Part shown: in pieces, positions 29,773 to 42,282 of the stretch
Numbering within the stretch: the stretch's first letter is position 1
How the letters are laid out: each line of letters begins with the position of its first letter
NCBI GenBank assembly: GCA_034401795.1
Contig: CM067363.1
Location: forward strand, 33,212,470 to 33,276,469
Length of the DNA: 64,000 nucleotides
Direction of reading: 5' to 3'
From: Chaetoderma sp. LZ-2023a
Taxonomy: Eukaryota > Mollusca > Caudofoveata > Chaetodermatida > Chaetodermatidae
The notes under the pieces: model-generated
Database searches by the model: none
Seen by the model: only the letters and a program-made list of their open reading frames with translations
Told to the model about the DNA's origin: nothing
Program-made: the position numbers and the translations under genes

Positions 29773-31339
29773 GTGTTCGTGCACGCACACGTGTTGTGGT
29801 TGAGAGATTGATATACAGTTAAGCCTGTCTATAACGCACACCTAGCGACCACCAAAACATGGTCAGTAAAGAGAAGTGGTTGATAAAAATACATCGTGTA
29901 ATTATCAGTCTAAACAGTGTTTGGGGTCACAATGTGTCGGTACTTACGAGCACCCGTTTTTAAGAACCACCAGCTAGTGGCCCCGAAAGTAAGTCGCCCT
30001 TATAGACAAGTTTGCCTGCATAAGCATTTACAAATAATATTGGTAGTTTAGAACAAGTTTGACTTTATTTAACTGATTAGCATAGAGAAATCATTGAGCA
30101 CCATGGTAGGCATAGCTAACCAAACCATTTAATCTGTTGCAGGGAAAGTTATGGCAAGTGGTCATCCAATGACATGGAGCGTGCTCTGTCTGCACTCCGA
30201 GGTTGAGGAATTGGTTTGAATGCAGCAGCTCGAACTTACAGTGTACCTAAGGCTACATTAAAACGGCATCTGGACTTTAAGAATAAATTTGCAAATGGCC
30301 CCACAAGGCAGTTTGGTAGGTCAACTGTACTACCAGTCGAGTTAGAAGAGGAATTGGTTGAGCACGTCTTAAAACTAGAAAGCATGTTTTTCGGTCTTAC
30401 CAGGAGAGATCTTATGTCACTGGCATTCCAGCTTGCACAGAGAAATGGCATTCGACACGTTTTCAACAAGGATAAGGAAAGCGCTGGAAAAGACTGGTTT
30501 CAGTCGTTTTTGAAGAGACATCCTCAAATTGCACTCCGTCAACCAGAGGCTACATCTTTAGCACGGGCATCAGGTTTTAACCGAGAGAGTGTGAATAAAT
30601 TCTACGATATGCTAGAAGGCATTCTTGATAAGAACACAATGGACGCAACGCGAGTCTTTAACATGGATGAGTCGGGTCTAACAACAGTACAGACACCACA
30701 GAAAATATTAGCATTGAAAGGAAATCATCAAGTTGGTGCAATGACAAGTGCAGAGTGTGGCGTTAACACCACTGTTGTTTGTTGTGTCAGTGCATCGGGA
30801 CAGTATATTCCACCAATGATACTGCTTAAACGTAAAAGAATGAAAGATGAGCTGAAAGACAGTGCTCCGCTGAGGAGCTTAGTGTTATGTAATGACAGCG
30901 GGTGGATGGATCAAGAACGATTTCTATTATGGATAGAACATTTCCTGTCTGTTGTGAAGCCTACAAAGGAAATCCTAGTTCTCCGTATTATGGATGGTCA
31001 TAGTTGACACACTAAGAATCTGGAAGCAATCAATATGGCTCGGGAAAATGGACTCATTATGCTTTCGCTACCACCACACACAACACAACTGGATGTGGCG
31101 TTTTTTAAACCCCTGAACACATACTATAATCAGGCTGCTGAACGGTGGTTATGAGACAATCCAGGCAGAGGAATTACAACATTCCAAGTTTCTAAATTAT
31201 TCGGACAAGCATACATCAAAGCTGCCACAATGGCAAATGCTGTTAGTGGCTTTGCTAAATATGGTATTTGGCCATGCACTAGAGATGTCTTCGAAGAGCA
31301 TGAATTCAAACCGTCTGCCTTATCAAAACAAGCTACAGA

Positions 31340-31830
31340 TCCCGCAACTACCCCGAGTGTCAGTACAGCGATGGATCCGACAATTACCCCGAGTGTCAGT
31401 ACAGCAACGGAACCCACGACTACCCTGAGTGTCAGTACAGTGACAAATCCCAGAACTACCCCGATTGTCAGTACAATGACAGATCCCACAACTAGCCCGA
31501 GTGTCAGTATAGTGACGGATCATGCAACTCCCCAAGTGTCAGTACAGCAACGGATCCTGCAACTACCCCCAGTGGCAGTTCAGCGACAGATCATGCAACT
31601 ACCCCGAGTGTCAGTACAGCGACAGATCCGACAACAACCCTGAGTGTCAGTACAGCGACGGATCACGCAACTACCCCAAGTGTCAACATAGCGATGGATC
31701 ACACAGCTACCACAAGTGTCACTAAAGCGATGGATCCCACAACCACCCCCGAGTGTCAGTACAGCGATGGATCCCGCAACTACCCCGAGTATCAGTACAG
31801 ATACGGATCACGTAACTACCCCGAGTGACA
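31340..31830 (+). repeat. 30-bp coding minisatellite in the transposase linker
   Basis: About 15 units of ACTACCCCGAGTGTCAGTAC AGCGACGGATCC type encode repeats of TTPSVSTATDP. Unit lengths vary between 27 and 33 bases, and single-base deletions shift the frame (for example near 31527). Confidence 0.85.
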
Positions 31831-33439
31831 ACAACTCTACGAACACTAGCTCTGTTACTGTTTCCATCATGGTATCCGAGCAGGCGCATATTTTACGTTC
31901 AAACAACATTACCGATCTTGGGACTAGTCAACATACCATTATTCCAACCAACCCTGTAGGCCTATTCAGTGTGCAAGCAAGCACACTTCCAATGTTGTCT
32001 TGTAATCCTGACTCCAACATTGCTGAGACTACACTCAATCCAGTTACGAGCACTGTTACGTCAGCCGTGTGTAATCCCTCAAGAATAATGTTTAAACGAG
32101 TATCAGTTACAGACATTTCGCCTATTCCCCGCAAGGTACTAAAGATAGCAACACGGTCAACGCGCAAGAGCGAAGCACAGATTTTAACTTCGAGTCCGTA
32201 CAATGAAACGTTAGCGATTGCAAAGGAAAAAAGGAAAGAGGCAAGCCTAAAGGTAACGGTCGGTCTAAAAAAACAATTAATTTCAGTAAAACATTGGAAA
32301 CTAACACAACAACTACAAATGCAACACTGACAAAGACCACGGACACAAATGCGAGAACAGCGGCGTCTACGTCCACATCAGATAAAAATGTCGGGAAAGG
32401 TGGCAAATGTAGAAAATGTGGCAAAAACAAAAGTACAAAAGGAGCTAAGACAGTATCTGACGCAAATGACGCAGATGACTGGTTCTGTTTTATGTGTACA
32501 GAATCGACTAAAGAAGATATGATCCAATGTCAAAACTACGAAAAATGGGTGCACACTGCATGTGCCGACATAGGATTTGGCTCCCAGTATGTATGCGAAT
32601 TATGCGGGGATTAGCCAGATTAAAGTGCAATATGAAAAAAGCATCTGCCATGCATGGCACCAAATGGTCGGTATGTCAGTATTGCTAGGCCAAAAATCGT
32701 GCATTCTTGGCATTGGATGAGATGCAAATTAGTCGTGGATGTCTCTCAATGCATGTCATATACAGTCAAACATGTCCATAGCGACCACTATATGGTCCTA
32801 CAAATATGCTCACTAAAGACGGACAGTTGCTTACTATGATTCAGTTGCTATGGTATATAGCTTTTGGGAACAAAATATGGCGTTTCTTAAAAACAGGTGG
32901 CATTGCAACCACCCATCTTAAAGAACCACCATATCCTGGCTCCAAAAGCAAGCGGTTGTTATAGAAAAGTGTGACTGCTTATGTCATATGAACACAGCAA
33001 CAAATAATCACATACTTGTTAATATATACAATCCGGATTAGGCTGTATGGAAAGAAAACAGTTATAATTTCAGTGGTCCAATTTTGGCTTTCATAGTGGT
33101 CCAAATTTGCCTCCATGGCGTCTTAATTGGACCACCACAAAATATTTTTGAAATTATCCTAATAGTCTTCGTTCTTATCGTAATTACTTAAAGCACTGCC
33201 ACAAGTTTACCATTGGAGATGTGTTATAAATAGAGTAAGTAAATATAGATTGTTCCTTGAAATTCACAATTTTATCTTAGGGGGTCCAATTTTGCCCCCT
33301 TTCCCCTAGTCAGGAGAATAGAAGATTGATATCAAATAAAATGATAACAAGAGTTCATGTACATTTACTAAGAAGGGTGTATGTACAGTGTACCAGTGTT
33401 CATGTAACACAACTTTGTAGACGGATTCAGACTAGTCCA

Positions 33440-33860
33440 CCTTTTCCTTGCTGCCTGTTTGCTTTGAAAAGATAGTGCAGGTCTCTAGCACAGGCATCAT
33501 GATGCAGAGTCGATGGCTTGAAGTAGAGAAGGATCGGACAGATTTCTGAACTCTAGATGTAGCTCTTCTTTGCTAGGATTGAGCGTCAGGCTGACGAGCA
33601 AGTTACCATTGATTTTGCTTTCGAGAAGGCTTTCTATGTTTTCTGTAGCGGGTTGCACTAGGATAAGCATTTTTGCAACGAAATAGGAAGTGATCTATAT
33701 TTTTTGGCTCTGAGTGGCATAGTGGGCATATATCTGATTCATGACCATTGGTGAATCTCTTTCTTGCACTCTGGAGGGTATAAGTTCCAGTGAGGAGTTG
33801 CTTTAACGTCGCGGATGAAGAGTGATGGCAAAAAGGGCCACTCTCTTGTTGAACCATATG
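33440..33860 (-). pseudogene. LINE ORF2 C-terminal fragment with CCHC-like end
   Basis: The minus-strand frame reads LKQLLTGTYTLQSARKRF, ESDICPLCHSEPKNIDHFL and FRCKNA. This is the C-x2-C...H...C motif found at the end of many LINE reverse transcriptases. Beyond the stop near 33603 the same strand continues with LLVSLTLNPSKEELHLEF and a second family-like block. 5' truncated; possible clade I/Jockey-like, not certain. Confidence 0.68.
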
Positions 33861-33869
33861 CTAAGTGTG

Positions 33870-35985
33870 AGTATGAGTCAACCTAGTGAAATTGTAAGTT
33901 ATTGTGATGCACGCCGCATTATTTGAAGATGGGGTGGATGATTTCCCTAGAATTCAACACCATCACCTTATTTAGGTCAAAGATACTGTATTGGTAGTTG
34001 CCGCTTTATTTATGTGGTCCTTCTGCTAGATCCTAAACTATCACTTAGTTGTTAGGTCCATGTCCAGGCTTTGGCCACAAGTGGCAAATATGTCTACCTA
34101 TCTTTTCATACATGAGCTTGACTGGCGAAGATGCTCTGTTTCCATATGGTTACCTTACGGCACATCCCCATCAGAGAGACAGCGTGCGGGCATGTCATGG
34201 TGTGATAGCTTCAGAATCATATAACGATCCAGTTACTTATCATACCGCAACCACAACAACATCACTAGGACAAATCATTGTCACATAAGCAATTGAAAAT
34301 CGCATATATGTTTTTGGTGGGGAGTAAGAGACAGATATCCAACTATAGTGAGGGTGTGGCGGGTTCCAAGACCGCACCCGTTCACTTTGAAGAGTTAGAT
34401 TGAGTCCATATTCTGTCCATCACCTGTTTGGTGAGGCTAACATTTACCTGCCTTTAGGGTTATGTTAACATGCCAAGAGATGCACTGCTGGCCAGTTAAA
34501 ATAACATGTTTTCGCAGTGCTGCCTACTTTGGCACGGATGTCTAAGCTAACTAGTATACGAAGATACAGAGAGTGCGGTGTTACATATCCGCTACATCTG
34601 GAACAGAGGCTTACATAAATGACTCCTAAGGACTTTTAAACCTATCCTATCGAGCTAAAATAGCCAGGTTTAGTCGATCACATGTCTGGTTCGCATAATG
34701 AGAACATGAACAGTGGCCACAGTGAAAAAGTTATGCTGGGGGGAAAAGGTGGTGCAGATTTATTGTTGCTATATAGTGTAGTCCAGCGTACTGCGGTCCT
34801 AGTATTTTATATAATATAAACAAAACAAGTAACTAGAATGGCTGCTGCCATATATATATAACCAACCATAACTGTATTGTCAATAAATAAGGTCACACGA
34901 CCTTGCGGTACTCGTTAGTCATAAGCACAACAGTAAAGATAATATATACATTAAAGAAATAAACTATAAAATGGGGTCTCAGACGACCGGTCGGTACGTA
35001 TTTGTCATCAGTACCTGGAAAGAAACAAATGAATACAATAATACCAAAATACAGTTGGAAAAAGTTCGTAGATCACTTTAGATGCTGTGTCACAGATGAG
35101 GAACGCGAGATGGCACGATAGTGGAGTTGCTGGGAAGTATCCGCAGATGAACTGTTGATGCGCCTCACTCTCAAAGACTGTGAAGAAGAACGATTGCAGA
35201 TGCGAATGTCTATTAGATAGTCATAATTAATTTACACATCTAATTAAGCAGTGTGTTAAAAATTCTGTACTGTAGCGGAAGTTGAAAGCTGTCCCGTAGT
35301 AATGAAGGGCTACAGTTAAAAGTTATAAAATGCATGTGCATCTTCTGTGTACACAATACATGCTGCATCGCATAGCTTGTGCGGTGCATCAGGCAATGTC
35401 CCACTAGACTGTGGTCAAAAAGTTAAATATCACACATGACACATTTCGCAGAATTTGTTCACCACTTTTCAGCGTGGTTCGGCAGATCTGACGAGTTGTC
35501 AACCAAGAATCACCACTCGTTCTACATACTACGAGCTTGTTACATCGAAAGAATTATATGCACCAACTCGGTACATTCTAAGATGCAATCTCTCCCAATG
35601 CGGAGTTGTCAGGGAAGCTCTGACATGCGTGCATGCGCGCCACGCGATCTCTCAGACTTAGCCATTATTTAGAAACCTCTGCTATATGGCTTTATACATG
35701 CATACCATCCTACCAAGGGGGCGTGATTGGAACGTATCCGGGCGGTCGTTTCGTACCCAGCTAGGCTGTGATGGTTTGTACCTGGTTGAGCCGCACAACA
35801 AAAGCGACGGGGCACACTATCTGGCATTACTGCCTACAGTAATTTTGGAAACGATGTGAAGTAAATAAACAGTCAGACAACAACGCTCCAAATTGAACTA
35901 ATCCGGCTTTGATATAACTACAAGTACCATCTGGGCAACAGAGTACCGCGGGTACAATCTGGCGACGTGTAACAAATATAATGTA
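33870..35985. other. 2.1 kb without a recognised feature
   Basis: No convincing coding frame, terminal repeat or tandem structure is visible. Short candidate splice-like motifs exist (for example the minus-strand acceptor-like TTTCTTTCCAG near 35018), but nothing joins into an exon chain. Confidence 0.4.
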
Positions 35986-35986
35986 T

Positions 35987-36760
<774 letters not shown>

Positions 36761-36844
36761 CATTTGCTCTTTTTGAGCACATTTTTATGCATTTTTTCGG
36801 CATGCTTCGCATTTTTGTTAATTTGCTTTTTGTTAATGGATCTT

Positions 36845-37265
36845 TCCAGTTTTTGCTACGCCCCGCCCCTCTCTATCTACACCCCACCCACACCTGGTCC
36901 ATGTTGGGATTTATCGATCTTTGAACTCCCGGATAATCAATTTCCAGAAAACTATACAGGTAAGCTGTTAAATATTTTGAAACTAATTTGAGTGGGTGAT
37001 GTTGCTGCCTATGGCAGCATCAGCGCCCAGTCAAATCACTTTCAAAATATTCAACAGAATGTTTATTAAATAGCAATTACATACAATTCGTACAACATGT
37101 CGGACTATTAAGCGTTAAAAATGGACTATATCGTACGATTCATGACGTCATAATTATGACATCATCAGACATGTCCCTTAGTTAATTATGACGTCATATG
37201 CCGTCAGATAATCGATGGATAAACTTTGAAAGGTCTATTACATCCATATTTCACTCATCCCTTTC
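36845..37265 (+). mobile_element. MITE-B copy
   Basis: CCAGTTTTTGCTACGCCCCG opens the copy. The central palindrome (36964-37052) has the spacer GGTGATGTTGCTGCCTATGG. Several TGACGTCA-like sites follow at 37143-37200, and the copy closes near CTTTGAAAGGTC. Confidence 0.82.
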
Positions 37266-37321
37266 CACCCAATCCCATGCCCATCAAATTCCCTTGTTCT
37301 TCCTGTCGAAAATAAGTTAGA

Positions 37322-38160
37322 TGTAACCAATATGCAATACTATGTGATTGCTGTGGTGTCTGGATACACTTACGCTGCTCAAAGGTCATCATTTGTGAAT
37401 ATGCAAAATTAGAAACTCAGAGGTGGTGCATTAACTGCAATAAGGAAGTATTTCCCTATAATCACTATGACGATGATACTGATTTCATGTTAGCCATCCT
37501 GGACATAAATGAAAAATATAACCACATGTACCAATATACCCACCAATACACACTTTTTAATCCGTTTAAGCTGAACAAATCCTAGCAAAATACTACACCT
37601 CAAGTATCTAACACGAGAATGTGATTGTATTCTTCAAAAGGAATTTAATGATAATTTGATTAAGAGTGTAAATGAAACAGTCATATTCTCCCAACTTCAG
37701 ATTAATATCAGATTTTTTCTGAAGAAAAGGATAAACTATATGCATGTTTCTGGATGCAAGCTCTCATGAATTTGATCTAATCGATGTTACTGAGACGTGG
37801 CTGAACCACCACCCCCCCCCCACCACTTAGCTTAATTGATAGACAGCACTATGACTTCATTGAAACACTTATACCAGCGCAACACACAACTACAAGTGGA
37901 GGTGGTGTAGGTATCTATGTTAAGGATGCCCTTCAATATACTATAAGAGAGGATTTGTGCATGATGGAAGCAGATACAGAAGGCCTTTTTATTGAAATAC
38001 CCAGAACTAAATCAAAAAGCTAAATTTTTGCTGTTATTTATAGAGCCCTAGGTGCAGATAATGATAATTTAATCAAAGCTTTCGATAACATTTTGCAAAC
38101 TATTCAAAAGGAAAATAAGATAGGGCACATTATGGGAGATTTTAATATTGATATACTAAA
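37322..38160 (+). pseudogene. LINE: PHD finger plus AP-endonuclease, broken
   Basis: Frame 37322-37582 has no stop and reads CNQYAILCDCCGVWIHLRCS...QRWWCINC, a PHD/RING-like zinc finger of the kind that precedes the endonuclease in some LINE families. After a frameshift come the endonuclease motifs FDLIDVTETWLN, SGGGVGIYVKDAL, EGLFIEIP, VIYRALG and IGHIMGDFNIDIL. Further traces to about 38440 (TLIDNIFTN-like and DLSDYLP) complete the domain end. The catalytic Asp/Asn of GDFN is present, but stops and a poly-C expansion kill the frame. Confidence 0.78.
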
Positions 38161-38504
38161 ATAAAACTGCTTTATACACAAAACCTACTAAATTTAATTG
38201 GGTCATATGGCTTCTATCCAATCAAAACAAAACCAACGGTATCAACTGCGGCCATCATTGACAATATCTTCACAAATAGCATTGCTGAATGGAAAACTCA
38301 ATTAAGTATTTTTGTTGCAGACCTCTCTGATTATCTGCCTACCAACTACTTGAGAAAAATAGAAGCCAAACAAAAATCGTTTATAAAAGAAAATCTAACG
38401 TATGTGGACGTTAATTGGAACAGAAAATATCGAAAAATTTAATTACGCTATTTCTACTATAAATTGGAATTGCGTTCTCGATCGTCAGCCATCTTATGAT
38501 AGAT

Positions 38505-38790
38505 AGATAGATAGATAGTGCATGTATATTGCGCTGAACTCCATGCGATTGCGTGCTCTTAGCGCTGTACATCTGATCACCTGTTCATTTAACAGTCTCT
38601 GCCCGGCCGCCACACACGTACAGAGAGCTAACTCATCTCAGGTACCTATTTACAGCTAGGCCGACTGACACAACGCAGAATTAAGTGACTTGCTCAAGGA
38701 CACAACGCGGCGGATCGGCAGGGAAGTGAACTTGCGAACCTAGAGTTGCGAGCTCAAATACCTAACCACTCACCCACCGCACATATAAAT
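38505..38790 (-). mobile_element. tRNA-headed SINE with L2-like tail
   Basis: Read on the minus strand, TGGTTAGGTATTTGAGC (A box region) and GGTTCGCAAGTTC (B box, 38728-38740) form a tRNA-like head. CCTTGAGCAAGTCACTTAA follows, then a tail with AGCGCTAAGAGCAC and GCGCAATATACATGCAC that ends in (TATC)n. The AAGTCACTTAA and AGCGCT blocks resemble MIR/L2-type sequences; that comparison is from memory. Confidence 0.65.
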
Positions 38791-38916
38791 TCCTAAAAAA
38801 CATACCATACTGTGCGTATATGATCGCAGCTTTCCACCAAAGACAATTTCAAACAATTGAAATGAAACCAAACTAAACCATGGCTAACTAGAAATGGTGC
38901 TTGTCATAAGAGAAAC

Positions 38917-39115
38917 ATACCCTTACCAATCCGATGTCAAAATTGTAAATTAAATTAAAAGACGATCTGGTGTTCATTTTTTAACAAATTTGGTGGAAGA
39001 TGTTGCTGTCATGGACAGCAACATCGTCCACTAAAATTGTTGAAAAATGTACACCAGTTCTTTGTTATTCACACAGTAAAAGACAGAATATTGACATCAG
39101 AGTGGTACGGGTTAA
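38917..39115. mobile_element. MITE-C, unexpanded copy
   Basis: Ends ACCCTTACCAATCCGATGTC and, inverted, CCCGTACCACTCTGATGTC next to GGGTTAA. The centre is the palindrome GATGTTGCTGTC/GACAGCAACATC near 39009-39035. Its right arm contains one unit homologous to the 54-bp satellite at 13792-17400, so this copy shows the ancestral arrangement. Confidence 0.78.
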
Positions 39116-39479
39116 CGTTTAGCAAGCTGCTTAGAAAATACAAATAATCTTAATATAAAAATCTTGCAACAGACTAAACCACATAATCCGGAGAGCCAAA
39201 ACCAACCATTATCATAATAAATTCAACAATCAGAAAGACAACATCAAAGAAACATTGAAGTTAATAAAAATCTTTACTGAATAAAAAAAACATGAAATCA
39301 GAGACATCAGGATTTATATACAATGACAAAATTTTAACGGAAGCCAACATATAGCAAAAAAAATGTATTAATATTTTACTAATAGGCCTAATTATTGGGC
39401 CAAGCCCATTTTTTTAAATAGCCATTATGTGGCTGTAGTAACATCATTTCCTGGTAGAAGTGACCATTGACCCTGTAGA

Positions 39480-40060
39480 TGTGTCATGCTGTGCTCAATA
39501 CTCATCTCCGCCCATCTCTAGTTAAACTCCGCCCATCTCTAGCTAAGCTCTGCCCATCTCTAACTAAGCTCCCCATTTCTGGCTAAGCTCCGCCCATCTC
39601 TGGCTACGCTCCGCCCATTTCTAGCTAAGCTCCCCATCGCTAGATAAGCTCCGCCCATCGCTAGCTAAGCTCCGCCTATCTCTAGCTAAGCTCCGCCTAC
39701 ATCTAGCTAAGCTCCGCCCCTCTCTCTTTCTCTCTAAGCTCCGCCCATGCTTTGAGCGTGTGGGCTCCATCGATCCCTGCACTCTCTGAATCACAATTTC
39801 CAGAAAACTATAGACGTATGCTGTTGAATATTCTGAAACTAATTTGACTCAGTGCTGTGACTGTTGCTGCCTATGGAGGGAACATCGCCCATTCAAAGCA
39901 GTTTCAAAATATTCAAAAGATTGTTTATTAAATAGTAAAGACATACATTTCGCACAACTTGACGGACTTAATTACGTAATTCGTGACGTGCTTGATCATG
40001 GTGTCAGCCTACACGGGACGTAGTTGATTTTGACGCCATATGATTGGGTGAGAAACTGGA
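39480..40060 (+). mobile_element. MITE-B with tandemly expanded subterminal motif
   Basis: The CTCCGCCCATCTCTAGCTAA motif that starts every MITE-B is repeated about 11 times here (39505-39745), with small variants. The rest of the copy (central palindrome near 39810-39915) is normal. Confidence 0.8.
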
Positions 40061-40219
40061 TTCAACTGTCAGATTTTGTGCAGAGGGCGCGCTCGATAAC
40101 ATATTGCCCATAACCTTAACCAATCAAAAGCCAGAGTGAGTCCCAGTTTATCGCATATTAACATTTACGGAGTATCAATCAGCACAGATCAAAGTGACAA
40201 GAAAAATGTAACTTGCTTG

Positions 40220-40241
40220 ATTGGCGGGGGGGGGGGGGGGG
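40220..40241. repeat. Poly-G run
   Basis: About 21 consecutive G (a second, shorter run lies at 40491-40501). Such runs are prone to sequencing error. Confidence 0.9.
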
Positions 40242-40869
40242 GTGCTAGAGGAGCTTTTTCAAGCCCGTGGACTAAAACCCGAAAATCCATCATCAACCAT
40301 GGGGAAAGTTGAGATGACGCAAAAGGCATAAAATATAAGTCGACGGCAAGATATGTATTATTTCTTATCACCTAGTGTCCCCTCGTGGTCCGAAGATGGA
40401 CGACGCAACTCTATTTAACAACACAAGATCGGCGGGCGTAGTCGTGTAAAGACTCAGAAAATAGATACATCAATGGCGGAAGTTTTGAGGGGGGGGGGGG
40501 TGCCTATGTACCCGGCCACCGACCCTGTGAGTTGTGAAATTCATTCATTTAATTCGGTGCATAGACATAGTTAGTAAGCGCAATATGCCGCTTATCATAC
40601 ATAATGGAGACTTTTTCTGCTTTTTCTATGGGAGTTTGACTTTAAGGCCAGGCAACTCTCTCAGAGACACACCCGCACCCACACCCAACTCGCCCCCTCC
40701 CTACAACACCGACCACCACCAGCACCATCATGGATCCAGCCTACCACTCCCTCTCATAGCCTCCTTATGCCGCCACTGACATGTATATATCAGCAGAGTA
40801 GAAGATGGTTAGACACGTCGAAGTGGTTGGATCTTACAGCTATAGCTTGTCCTGATGACCACAGGAATC

Positions 40870-41235
40870 GACCTTTCCAATTTTAGCTATGCCCCACCCA
40901 TCTCTAGCTAATCTCCACCCACACCTCGCTCGTTATTGGGTTTGAACTATCTCTGAACTCCTTGACTATCAGTTTCCAGAAAACTATGCAGGTAAGATGT
41001 TGAATATTTTGAAGCTAATTCAACTGGGTCTATGACAGCAACAGCGCCCAGTCAAATTAATTTCAAAATGTTCAACAGCATGTTTCAAAAACATACAATT
41101 CGTACAACGTGTCGGACTATTAAGCGTTAAAAACGGGCTATATCGTATCATTCATGACGTCATGATTATGAAATCAGCTTACACGTCACTTAGTTGATTA
41201 TGGCGTCATGTGCTGGATGGATAAATTGGAAAGAA
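40870..41235 (+). mobile_element. MITE-B copy
   Basis: Starts CCAATTTTAGCTATGCCCCA; central palindrome at 40998-41075; TCATGACGTCATGATTATG at about 41153. Faces an inverted copy immediately downstream. The stretch 40060-40869 before it holds two poly-G runs and no gene. Confidence 0.82.
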
Positions 41236-41600
41236 TTCACCTTCCAGAGTATTCATCCATCATCTGACCTCGTATAACGTCATAATCAGCTCAGCTGTGT
41301 ACGATGACGTCACAATCATTATGTCACAAAGGGTTCCATATAGACCGTCATCAAATCTCAAATAGTCCGACAAGTTGTATGAATTGTATGTCTTTGTAAT
41401 TCTTTGCTTTTTTATAAACATGCTGTTGAATATTTTGAAACTAATTTGACTGAGCGTTTCAAAATATTCAACAGCTTACTTGTGTATTTTTTGGGAAATT
41501 GATAAGCAGGGTGTTCAGAGATCGATCGATTCCAACACGAGCGACGTGTCGGTGGTGCTTAGCTAGAGATGGGCGGGGCACAGCTAAAATCGGAAAGGTG
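41236..41600 (-). mobile_element. MITE-B copy, inverted
   Basis: Reverse orientation: TGACGTCACAATCATTATG first, the central palindrome near 41418-41472 with a nearly absent spacer, then AGAGATGGGCGGGGCACAGC and CGGAAAGG at the end. Confidence 0.8.
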
Positions 41601-41782
41601 AATCTTGGTCGTGATCTGTGAGCACGCTATTGCTGCGATACCTGATAAGGTGCTCACGATAATCAGTCACGACTCGATAACTGACGACTCGATAACTGAT
41701 CCTCTGTCTCACTCTGGAATGCTGTCTACCTCATTTCTACACCTGTACTGCTTATGATAGGTAGCAACATCGTCGTGTCGTG

Positions 41783-42282
41783 NNNNNNNNNNNNNNNNNN
41801 NNNNNNNNNNNNNNNNNNNNNNNNNNNNNNNNNNNNNNNNNNNNNNNNNNNNNNNNNNNNNNNNNNNNNNNNNNNNNNNNNNNNNNNNNNNNNNNNNNNN
41901 NNNNNNNNNNNNNNNNNNNNNNNNNNNNNNNNNNNNNNNNNNNNNNNNNNNNNNNNNNNNNNNNNNNNNNNNNNNNNNNNNNNNNNNNNNNNNNNNNNNN
42001 NNNNNNNNNNNNNNNNNNNNNNNNNNNNNNNNNNNNNNNNNNNNNNNNNNNNNNNNNNNNNNNNNNNNNNNNNNNNNNNNNNNNNNNNNNNNNNNNNNNN
42101 NNNNNNNNNNNNNNNNNNNNNNNNNNNNNNNNNNNNNNNNNNNNNNNNNNNNNNNNNNNNNNNNNNNNNNNNNNNNNNNNNNNNNNNNNNNNNNNNNNNN
42201 NNNNNNNNNNNNNNNNNNNNNNNNNNNNNNNNNNNNNNNNNNNNNNNNNNNNNNNNNNNNNNNNNNNNNNNNNNNNNNNNNN
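41783..42282. other. Assembly gap, 500 N
   Basis: Exactly 500 N, a conventional placeholder for a gap of unknown size. Open frames spanning it are meaningless. Confidence 0.99.

Larger units (their letters stand above)
29301..32614 (+). pseudogene. pogo/Tigger transposase with PHD-like C-terminus, inactivated
   Basis: A cut-and-paste transposase. Exon 1 is 29301-29329 (MAGQRRNME), donor GTAAGC; exon 2 starts at 30143 after TTGCAG, completing the split Arg codon (phase 2) and reading ESYGKWSSNDMERALSALRG. The domains are a psq helix-turn-helix (ARTYSVPKATLKRHL), a CENPB-type helix-turn-helix (GKDWFQSFLKRHP) and a DDE core with Asp residues in VFNMDESGL, VLRIMDGH and LPPHTTQLDV. Then follow a Thr/Pro-rich repeat linker (31330-31850) and the PHD-like finger WFCFMC...MIQC...WVHTAC...YVCELC. 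TGA stops interrupt the one frame at 30204, 31005 and 31152. Frameshifts lie in the repeat linker and again near 32230-32290. One expected zinc-ligand Cys is Tyr (CQNYEKW). Confidence 0.88.
29168..33306 (+). mobile_element. pogo/Tigger-type DNA transposon
   Basis: The termini GGGGAAAGGTGGCTAAATTG and, inverted from the right, GGGGAAAGGGGGCAAAATTG continue to TTGGACC on both sides. They are flanked by TA (29166-29167 and 33307-33308), the Tc1/mariner/pogo target. Further TTGGACC / GGTCCAA copies lie inside both ends (29535-29590 and 33077-33135), as for subterminal transposase-binding repeats. The interior is a spliced transposase gene, now inactivated, plus a GT-rich tract. Confidence 0.9.
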
